Assembly: GCA_009885425.1 (NCBI GenBank)
Contig: VFKS01000288.1
Location: forward strand, 1-16,147
Source: Novosphingobium sp.
GTDB lineage: Bacteria > Pseudomonadota > Alphaproteobacteria > Sphingomonadales > Sphingomonadaceae
Direction: 5' to 3'
DNA length: 16,147 bases
Each line of letters opens with the position of its first letter. Within the stretch, counting starts at the first letter, position 1. Below the pieces are notes generated by a model. That model searched no databases and had not been told where the DNA came from. It saw only the letters and a program-made list of their open reading frames with translations. Positions 7,659-14,786 of the stretch are shown piece after piece. The translations under genes were made by a program, and so were the position numbers.

Positions 7659-8866
7659 CAGGTAATCCCTGCCGTGCGCGAACGTCGCTTGAGCAGCGTG
7701 GTGATCCGCTTGCCGAGCACGGCAAAGAATTTCTCCAGCGCGCCGATGGGCTGGCCGCCGGGGACATAGGCGACCCGCCAGTACATCCACAAGATCAACG
7801 CCGAAAACAGCGCGAACGGCCCCCATAGGATCACCTCGGGCGGGAACCGGCCCTGCGCGGCGGCGGCTTGGCCGTATTCGTTGATCTTGTGGTACGAGAC
7901 CACCATGATGATCGAGATGAACACGCCGAGCGGCGAGGTTGAGCGCTTTGGCGGGACCGCCAACGCGACCGCCATCAGCGGCAGCAGCAACATCATCACC
8001 ACTTCGACCAACCGGAAATTCAGGCTGGCCCGGGTCTGGTTGCGGATCTTTTCGGTCACCTGATCGCTCCACCCGATCCGCATCAGTTCGGGCAGGATAT
8101 ATTCGCGTTCTTTGCCGCCGCGCTCGCGGAATTTCTCGATCGCGGGCAGGTCGATTGGCATATCGTGGCGCGAAAAACTCAGCACCCGGGGGCTGGCGCC
8201 GGGTTCGTCCTGAATGATCTGGCCGTCGGTCAGCCGCAGAATGATCGTGTTCGGGCTGCCCCGTAGTGACAGAAACCGGCCTTCGCGTGCCGAAATGGTC
8301 AGCACTTGGCCCTTGGGCGAGGCAAACCGTGCGAAGATCCCACTGAGCTGGCGGCCATTGTCCTCGCTCTGCTCGATCCGAAGCGCCATCTTGTCCTGCA
8401 AGGTGGTGAATTCGCCGACCTTGATCGAGGCACCCAGCGCGCCAGAGCGCAGCTCAAAATCCATCTGCTCGTACCAATAGCGGGCCTGCGGCTGAAGATA
8501 GCCGACGATCAGCAGATTGACCCCGGCCAGCACCAGCGTAATCGCATAAGGCACCCGCAGCAGCCGGGTATAGGACAGCCCAACCCCGCGCATCACGTCC
8601 AGTTCGCTGGTGGTGGCCAGCTTGCGGAAGGCGAACAGGATCCCCAGCAACAGCCCCAGCGGGATCGCCAGACTGGCATATTCGGGCAGCAGATTGGCCA
8701 GCATTCGGAACACCACCGAAATCGGCCCGCCCTCATTCCCGACGAATTCGAACAGCTTGAGCATCTTGTCGAGAATCAGCAGCGACGCGGCAATCATAAA
8801 GACCGCCAGCATCGGCATCAGCACCAGCCGAAAAATATAGCGGTCAATGGCGGGAATTGATTTCAC
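7658..8866 (-). CDS. lptF: LPS export ABC transporter permease LptF
   Basis: Partner permease of LptG in the LPS-export ATPase complex of the inner membrane, 402 residues. Features: IDRYIFRLVLMPMLAVFMIAASLLILDKML at the N-terminus (helix 1), LANLLPEYASLAIPLGLLLGILFAFRKL with TTSELDVMRGVGLS after it (about 57-98), a periplasmic domain (about 127-280) and three C-terminal helices, with LPLMAVALAVPP and PLGVFISIIMVVSYHKINEYG typical of the family. The start is GTG (8864-8866), chosen because the family begins just before IDRYI; no clear ribosome site precedes it. It overlaps lptG by one base, so the pair is coupled. lptB, lptA and lptC are not in the window. A possible promoter lies at 8903-8931. 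Confidence 0.95.
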   Translation of the reverse strand: MKSIPAIDRYIFRLVLMPMLAVFMIAASLLILDKMLKLFEFVGNEGGPISVVFRMLANLLPEYASLAIPLGLLLGILFAFRKLATTSELDVMRGVGLSYTRLLRVPYAITLVLAGVNLLIVGYLQPQARYWYEQMDFELRSGALGASIKVGEFTTLQDKMALRIEQSEDNGRQLSGIFARFASPKGQVLTISAREGRFLSLRGSPNTIILRLTDGQIIQDEPGASPRVLSFSRHDMPIDLPAIEKFRERGGKEREYILPELMRIGWSDQVTEKIRNQTRASLNFRLVEVVMMLLLPLMAVALAVPPKRSTSPLGVFISIIMVVSYHKINEYGQAAAAQGRFPPEVILWGPFALFSALILWMYWRVAYVPGGQPIGALEKFFAVLGKRITTLLKRRSRTAGIT

Positions 8867-8902
8867 GAAGCGTTATTGGTCCGGAGCTGCGGAATGTCAG
8901 GT

Positions 8903-8931
8903 TGCATAACCGCCAAGCGGGCTAAGGGCAA
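8903..8931 (-). promoter_or_regulatory. Possible sigma-70-type promoter for lptFG
   Basis: Read on the minus strand, TTGCCC (8926-8931) and TATGCA (8903-8908) are spaced by exactly 17 bases in the 134-base gap between clpS and lptF. Transcription would begin near 8896 and give a leader of about 30 bases before the GTG. The boxes match consensus only in part. Apart from this and a weak 5-bp hairpin just after clpS, nothing else was seen in the gap. Confidence 0.3.
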
Positions 8932-9000
8932 AGCGCAATTGCCAAATCTTGCCGCGAGGCATCGCAGGACAGGATCGAGAGCCTGGCTAAGCCAGTCAAA

Positions 9001-9393
9001 CTAAGCCTTCTCCAGCGTGCATTGCAGCGGGTGCTGGTTCTGCTTGGCGAAGTCCATCACCTGGTTGACCTTGGTTTCGGCCACTTCGTAAGTGAAAACC
9101 CCGCAAACCCCGACGCCGCGCTGGTGGACGTGGAGCATCACCCGGGTGGCCTGATCCAGATCCATGCTGAAAAAGCGTTTGAGCACCATCACTACGAATT
9201 CCATCGGGGTGTAGTCATCGTTGAGCAGCAGCACTTTGAACTGGCTCGGTTTTTTCGGCTTTGTCCGGGTTTTGGTGGCGACCCCCAATTGGTCCTGGCC
9301 GCCGCCGGTGCCGCCTTCGCTCTCATCATCAGAGGCGTGCGGGGAGATCGAGTTCAAGGCTGGCGGAGTGTGCATCATACCGAAATATCGCAT
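9001..9393 (-). CDS. clpS: ATP-dependent Clp protease adaptor ClpS
   Basis: Cytoplasmic adaptor that delivers N-degron substrates to ClpAP. The 130-residue reading contains the diagnostic core [20 protein letters not shown] (52-71). N58 and D59 correspond to the N-degron-binding Asn/Asp of E. coli ClpS, M64 to its gatekeeper Met and H90 (in LHVHQRG) to its pocket His; [14 protein letters not shown] follows. The N-terminal 45 residues are acidic, glycine-rich and probably flexible. The start is uncertain: ATG 9391-9393 gives [10 protein letters not shown], while a pair of ATGs at 9376-9378 and 9373-9375 gives proteins 5 or 6 residues shorter; none has a strong ribosome site. The frame remains open upstream through the phasin terminator hairpin, so longer starts are rejected. 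On the same strand as lptFG, with 134 bases between. Confidence 0.95.
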   Translation of the reverse strand: MRYFGMMHTPPALNSISPHASDDESEGGTGGGQDQLGVATKTRTKPKKPSQFKVLLLNDDYTPMEFVVMVLKRFFSMDLDQATRVMLHVHQRGVGVCGVFTYEVAETKVNQVMDFAKQNQHPLQCTLEKA

Positions 9394-9427
9394 TCTGGGG
9401 GTTAAGGACAAGTGGGCACGCAATGCA

Positions 9428-9462
9428 AAAGGGCCGGACAGCGTTTTAACGCTGTCCGGCCC
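9428..9462 (-). terminator. Rho-independent terminator downstream of the phasin gene
   Basis: GGGCCGGACAGCGTT (9431-9445) pairs perfectly with AACGCTGTCCGGCCC (9448-9462), a 15-bp stem. On the minus strand it is followed by TTTTGCATTG. The U-run is short, but the stem is very strong. It lies 65 bases past the phasin stop and 35 bases before the clpS start, so it should isolate the PHA block from clpS. On the plus strand no T-run follows, so it is read as acting on the minus strand. Confidence 0.85.
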
Positions 9463-9526
9463 TTGGCAAAAAGCTCGCGGGGCCAGCGGAGAGGGGGGTG
9501 CCGGCCCGCGCGAGAAGCGGCTGCTG

Positions 9527-10273
9527 TTAGGCGGCCTGCTTGACCTTTTCGACAGCCAGGCTGACGCGGTTCTGGATCGGAGCGAAAGCTTCGCCGGCCA
9601 GCTTGACGGTCTTTTCCGAATACTTCGAACCCGAAGCAACGGCAGCGTCAAAGTTGCGGCGCAGCATTTCGCCCTGCAGCTTGAAGAAGTCAGCCGGGGT
9701 CTTGACCGAGGTCAGTTCCTTGAAGTCAGCCTGAACGGTTTCGAGCGCGGTCTTGCCTTCAGCAACGTAGTCCTTGCCCAGGTCCTGCAGGCCGGTGGCG
9801 ATGATCTTGCCCGATTCGACCAGAGCTTCGACGTTGCCCTTGGTGAATTCGCCGGCTTCGCCGAACATGGCCTGGCTCTTTTCAAACATCACCTTGGCGC
9901 GGTCCTGCGCTTCGGTAACGGTTTCCTGAACCTTGGCGGTGAAATCGGTAGCAGCGGTTTTGGTCTTGGTCATGATGGTGTCCTTGAACGAGGGGGCAGC
10001 CTTGACGACCTTCTTGGCGACAGGCTTCTTGGGGGCAGCGGCCTTTTTGGCAGCAACGGTTTTCTTGGCGGCGACCGGCTTGGCGGCAACGGCCTTGGGA
10101 GCGGCAACCGTCTTGGCGACGCTTTCGGCAATCGGGGCAATCGGGGCAATCGGGGCAGGCGTTGCGGCAGGCGCAGCCTTCACTTCAACGGCGGCAGCTG
10201 CTGCGGCATAAGCCTTTTCAGCGGCAACTTCAGCCTTGGCGGTGTCGATCTTGGCTTCGGTGGCTTCGGCCAT
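9527..10273 (-). CDS. Phasin-family PHA granule protein with histone-like N-terminal half
   Basis: Surface protein of polyhydroxyalkanoate granules, 248 residues. The C-terminal part (about 105-245), with [23 protein letters not shown] and [15 protein letters not shown] helices (here [23 protein letters not shown]), matches the amphipathic helical phasin domain. The N-terminal 95 residues are low in complexity: an alanine run, an (API)3 stretch and a Lys/Ala/Pro block such as [17 protein letters not shown] (61-77), like the histone-H1-type tails of PhaF. The first ATG (10271-10273) follows AAGGA at a loose spacing. An internal ATG at residue 101 has AAGGA exactly 7 bases upstream and would give a standard 148-residue phasin. 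It follows phaC on the same strand after 145 bases that hold its own promoter and two operator-like sites. Confidence 0.93.
   Translation of the reverse strand: MAEATEAKIDTAKAEVAAEKAYAAAAAAVEVKAAPAATPAPIAPIAPIAESVAKTVAAPKAVAAKPVAAKKTVAAKKAAAPKKPVAKKVVKAAPSFKDTIMTKTKTAATDFTAKVQETVTEAQDRAKVMFEKSQAMFGEAGEFTKGNVEALVESGKIIATGLQDLGKDYVAEGKTALETVQADFKELTSVKTPADFFKLQGEMLRRNFDAAVASGSKYSEKTVKLAGEAFAPIQNRVSLAVEKVKQAA
9971..9985 (-). promoter_or_regulatory. Possible internal ribosome site and start within the phasin gene
   Basis: On the minus strand AAGGA (9981-9985) precedes an in-frame ATG (9971-9973) by 7 bases, an ideal arrangement. The product, starting [16 protein letters not shown], would have 148 residues, the common length of sphingomonad and rhizobial phasins, and would lack the Lys-rich N-terminal half. 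It could give a second protein form from the same gene, or it may be a chance match. Confidence 0.4.
10131..10157 (-). repeat. Three perfect 9-base tandem repeats inside the phasin gene
   Basis: ATCGGGGCA occurs three times head to tail at 10131-10139, 10140-10148 and 10149-10157 (plus-strand reading). It encodes the API-API-API segment of the phasin linker (residues 40-48). The unit is a multiple of three, so gain or loss of copies would only change linker length. Confidence 0.9.
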
Positions 10274-10326
10274 CGTAACAATTCCTTTTGCAGAACATCC
10301 GCAGCGGCTCTCCGGCGCGGTTCATG

Positions 10327-10336
10327 TTGCACTGCA
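10327..10336. promoter_or_regulatory. PhaR-like operator, proximal site
   Basis: TTGCACTGCA, within CATGTTGCACTGCACAAAA (10323-10341), lies directly after the -10 box and over the predicted transcription start. Together with the distal site it forms an inverted pair. PhaR of PHA-producing alphaproteobacteria is known to bind TGC-rich near-palindromes at phasin promoters; a match here is inferred from sequence and position. The phaR gene is not in the window. Confidence 0.6.
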
Positions 10337-10337
10337 C

Positions 10338-10365
10338 AAAATAGATATTGCGCTTGCGAAGTCAA
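10338..10365 (-). promoter_or_regulatory. Phasin promoter
   Basis: On the minus strand TTGACT (10360-10365) and TATTTT (10338-10343) are spaced by 16 bases, the best sigma-70-type match in the window. Transcription would start near 10331, leaving a leader of about 58 bases. The promoter is bracketed by two TTGCANTGCA sites, one over the start point and one 10 bases upstream of the -35 box, which suggests strong control of phasin expression separate from phaC. Confidence 0.6.
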
Positions 10366-10374
10366 GGGGTTTTG

Positions 10375-10384
10375 TTGCAGTGCA
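10375..10384. promoter_or_regulatory. PhaR-like operator, distal site
   Basis: TTGCAGTGCA, within TTTTGTTGCAGTGCAGCATA (10370-10389), lies just upstream of the -35 box. Read on the opposite strand from the proximal site the two share TTTTGT, then GCAGTGCA, then CAT, so the whole 19-21 base block is duplicated in inverted orientation. The cores are 48 bases apart, start to start. Confidence 0.6.
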
Positions 10385-10418
10385 GCATAAATCGTGTTAT
10401 CCACCATTAAACAGTGAC

Positions 10419-12281
10419 TTAACGAGATTTCACATAGCTGCCGGGGGCATCCTCCAGCACCGAATCACCCTTGCCGCCGGGCACGCGTTTGCCCTTTGCG
10501 GGCGTTTCGGCGCTATTTTGGGTGCGCAGCCACTCGATCCAGTGCGGCCACCAGCTGCCGGGGGTTTCGCTCGCTCCGGCGACGAAATCGGCGAAACTGT
10601 CGACCTGCTCGGCATTGGTCCAGTACTGGTATTTCTTGGCCGAGGGGGGATTGACCACCCCGGCGATGTGGCCTGACCCCGCCAGCACGAACTGCCTGGG
10701 CCCGCGCAAGTGGTGCATCAGATGCCAGACGCTGGCTGCGGGGGCGATGTGATCTTCGCGGCCGGCCTGGATATAGGCCGGGGTTTCGATCCGGGTCAGG
10801 TCAATCGGGGTGCCACCTGCGCTAAGGCTGTCGGGCACCACCAGCCGGTTGTCGCGGTAGAGGTCTTTCAGATAGCTCATGTGCCATTTGGCCGGCAGAT
10901 TGGTGACATCGCCGTTCCAGTGAAGCAGGTCGAACGCCGGATAGTCACCGCCCAGCAGGTAGTTGTTGACGACATAGTTCCAGACCAGATCGTTGCCGCG
11001 CAGCAGGTTGAAGGCGGCGGACATATAACGCCCATCGAGGTAGCCGGTTTCGGCCGAGATTTTTTCCAGCGCGGCCAACTGCTGATCGTCGATGAACACT
11101 TTCAGTTCGCCGGGTTGGCTGAAATCGACCTGCGCGGTAAAGAAGGTCGCGCTTTTGACCTTGTCCGCCTGTCCGCGCCGGGCCAGCAGCGCCAGCGTTG
11201 CCGCCAGCGTGGTTCCGGCCACGCAATAACCGATGGTGTGAACGGATTTCACTGCGAGCCGGGCGCGCACCGTATCGATCGCCTCGATCTGGGCTGCGAT
11301 GTAATCGTCCCAGACCAGATCCTTCATGCTTTCGTCGGCCGATTTCCACGAAACCACGAACACCGTCACGCCCTGTTCCACCGCCCAGCGGATGAAGCTT
11401 TTCTGCGGGGACAGGTCGAGGATGTAGAACCGGTTGATCCACGGCGGGAAAATCACCAGCGGCACTTCCAGTAGCGCCTCGGTCGTCGGGCTGTATTGCA
11501 GCAGCTGATAGAGCGGGGTTTCGTGCACCACTTTGCCCGGCGTGGCGGCGATATTTTCACCCAGCTTGAACGCTTGCGGATCGACATGGGTCAGCTGGCC
11601 GCGCTTGAGATCGCCCAGCAGGTGTTCAAAGCCTTTGACCAGGCTCTCCCCATTGGTCTCGGCCGCCTTTTCCATCACCAGCGGGTTGAGCATCGGAAAG
11701 TTGGCCGGGCTCAGCGCTTCGACCAGCGTCCGCGCGGCGAACTTGAGCTGCTCGTGCTTGGCCGGATCGCCGGTCGGGGCCGCATCGGCCATTGCCAGCA
11801 CCTGCTCGGCCAGCATCAGGTAGGTCTGGTGGATCAACGCATAGAACGGCTGTTCGCGCCATTTGGGGTCAGCAAAGCGGCGGTCCTTGCGTGGAAGAGC
11901 TGCGCCCTCCTCACCCGCTTTATTGGCCTTGGGACCTATCCCGTATTGGCCGAGCACCCCTTCCCACAGCGTGACACTTTCATCCCATAGCCGCTTCTGG
12001 GTATCCGGGTTGGCCAGCGGCAAGGCCTTCAGCCAGCCCTGCATGATTGCGCCAAATTGGCCCGGATCGGCCCACGTGCCAGGCAATTTGGCCGAAGCCC
12101 GTTCGATCTGCTCAGCTTGAAAGGCCAGCCACATCGTTTGCAGTCGCTGGGCGACCTTGCTCCATTGCTCCAGATCGCCGGTCGGCACCGCGGCTGCGTT
12201 GGGCACGAACTGTGCGAACAATTGCTGCGGCGCCGAGAACAGCGCTTCGAGCAGCTCAGCGGGGTCCTTGGGCTGGGTCAT
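10419..12281 (-). CDS. phaC: Class I polyhydroxyalkanoate synthase PhaC
   Basis: Polymerises hydroxyacyl-CoA into PHA at the granule surface. It has 620 residues, slightly long for class I enzymes. Landmarks: an N-terminal helical domain (1-about 200) with QPFYALIHQTYLMLAEQ (144-160); the alpha/beta-hydrolase domain with PWINRFYILDLSPQKSFIRW; the lipase-like PhaC box GYCVAGTT (351-358) with catalytic C353; the catalytic Asp in GREDHIAP (D510); and the catalytic His in GSGHIAGVVNPP (H538). WWPHWIEWL (577-585) is the conserved C-terminal block, and residues 590-620 form a Lys/Gly/Pro-rich tail. The ATG 12279-12281 follows a GAGAGA stretch; the frame is open further up to 12425, but that lies inside the DUF2147-like gene. 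It starts 13 bases after that gene and precedes the phasin. The synthase subclass follows from length and absence of a phaE partner. Confidence 0.97.
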   Translation of the reverse strand: MTQPKDPAELLEALFSAPQQLFAQFVPNAAAVPTGDLEQWSKVAQRLQTMWLAFQAEQIERASAKLPGTWADPGQFGAIMQGWLKALPLANPDTQKRLWDESVTLWEGVLGQYGIGPKANKAGEEGAALPRKDRRFADPKWREQPFYALIHQTYLMLAEQVLAMADAAPTGDPAKHEQLKFAARTLVEALSPANFPMLNPLVMEKAAETNGESLVKGFEHLLGDLKRGQLTHVDPQAFKLGENIAATPGKVVHETPLYQLLQYSPTTEALLEVPLVIFPPWINRFYILDLSPQKSFIRWAVEQGVTVFVVSWKSADESMKDLVWDDYIAAQIEAIDTVRARLAVKSVHTIGYCVAGTTLAATLALLARRGQADKVKSATFFTAQVDFSQPGELKVFIDDQQLAALEKISAETGYLDGRYMSAAFNLLRGNDLVWNYVVNNYLLGGDYPAFDLLHWNGDVTNLPAKWHMSYLKDLYRDNRLVVPDSLSAGGTPIDLTRIETPAYIQAGREDHIAPAASVWHLMHHLRGPRQFVLAGSGHIAGVVNPPSAKKYQYWTNAEQVDSFADFVAGASETPGSWWPHWIEWLRTQNSAETPAKGKRVPGGKGDSVLEDAPGSYVKSR

Positions 12282-12294
12282 GGTCTCTCTGGGC

Positions 12295-12777
12295 TTAGCG
12301 GGCCTTGCACTTGGCCGCGCCGGAATGGCGATAGGAGGCATCGAACTTGGGCATATTCGCAGACCGCTCGCCGAAATCATAGCCTTCGCCGAGGTATAAT
12401 TGCATCCCCTTGTGGCCGCTGTCATTCTCGCCGTCGAACAGCCAGATCATCACGTTCTTGCGCCCGCTGCCCCATTTGCCGTGGCCGCGCAGTTCGTTTC
12501 CCCCATTGGCGCGCTTCATCAGAAAGCGGAACAACACAGGGCCGCACTGGCCGTTGTCTTTGACGCTGACCCCGCAGAAGTCCTTGCCGCAGGGGGCGAT
12601 ATCGATCGTTTTGTAGTCGCGCCCGCGGCTGGAGAATACGGGAGAATTGTCATTGCGCGCCGCTTTCCAGCGGCCCCAGAATGGGCTGCCCGGCGCGGCC
12701 GCGATCGCGGGAACGGCCAGGTTCAAGGCGGCGAGGCCAATCGACATTGTGGCAAGGCGGTGGAATAAGGCGGTCAT
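12295..12777 (-). CDS. Small exported protein, DUF2147-like
   Basis: A 160-residue protein with a clear signal peptide: MTALFHRLATMSIGLAALNL followed by AVPAIAA, with likely cleavage after AIAA near residue 24-27. The mature part has four cysteines, in IAPCGKDFCG, NGQCG and AAKCKAR. The opening FWGRWKA and the DIAPCGKDFCGV segment resemble DUF2147 domains, whose function is unknown, but the middle and end diverge. It is probably periplasmic with disulfides. The ATG at 12775-12777 is preceded by GGAGGA with 7 bases spacing, the strongest ribosome site in the window. A TTG five codons upstream is not needed. It lies 13 bases upstream of phaC on the same strand, so the pair is probably one unit. 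Its start codon shares CATG with the divergent DUF2306-like gene. Confidence 0.72.
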   Translation of the reverse strand: MTALFHRLATMSIGLAALNLAVPAIAAAPGSPFWGRWKAARNDNSPVFSSRGRDYKTIDIAPCGKDFCGVSVKDNGQCGPVLFRFLMKRANGGNELRGHGKWGSGRKNVMIWLFDGENDSGHKGMQLYLGEGYDFGERSANMPKFDASYRHSGAAKCKAR

Positions 12778-13432
12778 GGCAGGCTCCTCCAAGGTTAGGA
12801 ACGGGACAGTCGGCGTGGCGCGCCGGGCCGCTTTGCTGGTGCTTCTATCAGCAATCGGACTGTTTGTAATCCAAACCGCATGGAAAGCCCTGCGCGCGCC
12901 GTGGCAGATCGATGATTTTCCCGAAGCGCTTTACATCAAGGCGGAGCTGCTGCCTTGGACATTTCCGGCGCACATGATCGCAGGTGGCTTGGCGCTGGTT
13001 CTGGTCCCGGCGATGATCCTGCTCAGTCGCGAGCGCCGCTGGCATCGGCGGCTGGCTTGGATCACGGTGCCGGTGGTTGCGGTGGCCGGGATTACCGCAT
13101 TTCCGGTGGCGCTGGTCGCCCCGGTTACGGCTGTTTCGGCCTGGGGCTTTGCCGCGCAGGGCGGGGTCTGGTTGGCGCTGCTGGCCGCGGGAATATGGCA
13201 TGTTCGGGGTAATCGGCTGGCCCCGCACCGCGCCGCGATGCTGCTGCTGGCTGCGGTCACCAGCGGCGCGGTGTTCTTTCGGATCTTCCTCGCGCTGTTC
13301 GCGCTTCACGGCGATCCGCGCCACTATCAGGCATTCTATGCAGCCAATGCCTGGGCCGCCTGGGGCCTGCCGCTGATCGCCATGGCGATTTTTCTCAAAC
13401 GGACTGGCGCAAAGCGGCCTGATCCTCAATAA
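12776..13432 (+). CDS. DUF2306-like integral membrane protein
   Basis: A 218-residue inner-membrane protein with about six or seven hydrophobic segments (near 17-35, 62-84, 93-117, 120-142, 150-173 and 188-207). The pattern FPAHMIAGGLALVLVPAMILL followed by RRWHRRLAW, then LAPHRAAMLL, matches the DUF2306 layout, with conserved histidines between helices; function is unknown. The ATG at 12776-12778 has AAGG 5 bases upstream, inside the divergent DUF2147-like gene. A GTG at 12815-12817 is an alternative that would remove the overlap and lose 13 residues (a short hydrophilic leader). The frame is open upstream to 12647, antisense to the DUF2147-like gene, and is rejected. The next gene, alaC, follows after 47 bases on the same strand and could be co-transcribed. 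Confidence 0.75.
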   Translation: MAGSSKVRNGTVGVARRAALLVLLSAIGLFVIQTAWKALRAPWQIDDFPEALYIKAELLPWTFPAHMIAGGLALVLVPAMILLSRERRWHRRLAWITVPVVAVAGITAFPVALVAPVTAVSAWGFAAQGGVWLALLAAGIWHVRGNRLAPHRAAMLLLAAVTSGAVFFRIFLALFALHGDPRHYQAFYAANAWAAWGLPLIAMAIFLKRTGAKRPDPQ

Positions 13433-13479
13433 GGCAGCCGCGCGCTGCATTCCGGCGCGAACCAATCTGGAAAGGTCCA

Positions 13480-14679
13480 ATGTCCGAAGAATTCTACCGC
13501 ATCAAGCGACTGCCGCCCTATGTCATCGCCGAAGTCAACGGCATGCGGGCAGCGGCGCGCGCCGCCGGTAGGGACATTATCGACCTCGGCATGGGCAATC
13601 CCGATCTGCCGCCGCCGGCCCACGTGATCGAAAAGCTGTGCGAAGTGGCGATGAAGCCCGATGCCCACGGCTATTCCGCCTCCTCGGGCATTCCGGGTAT
13701 CCGCAAGGCGCAGGCCAATTATTATGGCCGCCGGTTCGGGGTCGAGGTCGATCCTGAAACCGAAGTGGTGATGACCATGGGTAGCAAGGAAGGGCTCGCC
13801 AGCCTCGCCACCGCGATCACCGCGCCGGGCGATGTCGTGCTGGCACCCAACCCCAGTTACCCGATCCACACCTTTGGGTTCATCATCGCGGGCGCCACAA
13901 TCCGCTCGGTTCCGACCACGCCGGATGATGCCTATTTCGCCGCACTCGACCGGGCAATGGCCTTTACCGTGCCGCGCCCTTCGATCCTGATCGTCAACTA
14001 TCCGTCGAACCCGACGGCCGAAACGGTCGATCTGGCGTTCTACGAGCGGGTGGTGGCCTGGGCCAAGGAGAACAAGGTCTGGGTCCTATCGGATCTGGCT
14101 TATTCCGAGCTCTATTTTGACGGAAATCCCACCCCTTCGATCCTGCAGGTGCCCGGCGCCAAGGATGTCGCGGTGGAATTCACTTCAATGTCCAAGACCT
14201 ACAGCATGGCTGGCTGGCGGGTCGGCTTTGCGGTTGGCAATCCGCGGCTGATCGCGGCGCTCAAACGGGTCAAAAGCTATCTCGACTATGGCGCCTTTAC
14301 TCCGATTCAGGCCGCCGCCTGTGCCGCGCTCAATGGCCCGCAGGATATCGTCGAAGCCAACCGGGTGCTTTATCAAAAACGCCGCGATGTGCTGGTCGAA
14401 AGTTTTGGCCGGGCCGGGTGGGAAATTCCCAGCCCCAAGGCCTCGATGTTCGCCTGGGCACCATTGCCACCCGCGCTCAAAGAGATGGGCAGTCTGGAAT
14501 TCTCCAAGCAATTGCTGACCCACGCCGAAGTCGCGGTGGCGCCCGGGGTTGGTTACGGCGAAGAAGGCGAAGGCTACGTTCGGATCGCGATGGTCGAAAA
14601 TGAGCAACGTCTGCGTCAAGCCGCGCGCAACGTCCGGCGCTACCTCGCCTCGATGGGGGTGAATACCACCGCAGCTTAG
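13480..14679 (+). CDS. alaC: AlaC-type PLP-dependent aminotransferase
   Basis: Cytoplasmic class I aminotransferase of 399 residues that closely resembles E. coli AlaC (glutamate-pyruvate aminotransferase; homologues are often labelled LL-diaminopimelate aminotransferase). Shared blocks include RIKRLPPYV (7-15), IIDLGMGNPD (33-42), HGYSASSGIPGIRKA (63-77), GSKEGLASL (101-109), NPSYPIHTFG (124-133) and the PLP-binding PSNPTA (175-180, N177). D205 and Y208 in DLAYSELY, the Schiff-base lysine K239 in SMSKTYSMAGWR, and the C-terminal carboxylate Arg in YVRIAMVEN complete the site. It likely makes alanine from pyruvate and glutamate. The ATG follows GGAAAGG by 5 bases. No threonine-pathway neighbour is present. 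The dapL activity is less likely, since these bacteria usually use the succinylase route for lysine. Confidence 0.9.
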   Translation: MSEEFYRIKRLPPYVIAEVNGMRAAARAAGRDIIDLGMGNPDLPPPAHVIEKLCEVAMKPDAHGYSASSGIPGIRKAQANYYGRRFGVEVDPETEVVMTMGSKEGLASLATAITAPGDVVLAPNPSYPIHTFGFIIAGATIRSVPTTPDDAYFAALDRAMAFTVPRPSILIVNYPSNPTAETVDLAFYERVVAWAKENKVWVLSDLAYSELYFDGNPTPSILQVPGAKDVAVEFTSMSKTYSMAGWRVGFAVGNPRLIAALKRVKSYLDYGAFTPIQAAACAALNGPQDIVEANRVLYQKRRDVLVESFGRAGWEIPSPKASMFAWAPLPPALKEMGSLEFSKQLLTHAEVAVAPGVGYGEEGEGYVRIAMVENEQRLRQAARNVRRYLASMGVNTTAA

Positions 14680-14737
14680 GCCGATTTGCCAACAGCTGCA
14701 CTGCCCTAAAGACTTTCCAAGCCTGCACATTTCCGAC

Positions 14738-14757
14738 ACTGTGGATTGCTCCACTGT
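14738..14757 (+). promoter_or_regulatory. Imperfect palindrome upstream of the winged-helix regulator
   Basis: ACTGTGGA (14738-14745) and TCCACTGT (14750-14757) form an 8-base inverted repeat with one mismatch around a TTGC loop. CACTGT also occurs as a direct repeat at 14737 and 14752. It lies 29 bases before the TTG start of the regulator. No T-run follows, so an alaC terminator is unlikely; an operator for autoregulation is possible. The rest of the 107-base gap shows no convincing promoter. Confidence 0.3.
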
Positions 14758-14786
14758 AAGAGTGGGAAAGCCTTTGAGAGGGCGAG

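Noticed and set aside
8983..8995. Small hairpin CTGGC-TAA-GCCAG just after the clpS stop
   Set aside because: Only 5 bp of stem and no T-run on the minus strand, so not supported as a terminator.
9018..9026. TGCATTGCA, similar to the phasin operator core
   Set aside because: It lies inside the 3' end of the clpS coding region and is likely a chance match.
9221..10390. 389-codon plus-strand frame with Gly-rich repeats
   Set aside because: It is antisense to clpS and the phasin and crosses the terminator hairpin; the Gly/Asn pattern is the shadow of the phasin's Ala/Lys-rich codons.
14694..14704. GCTGCACTGCC, a partial match to the operator core after alaC
   Set aside because: It lacks the second half of the palindrome and no promoter elements lie around it.
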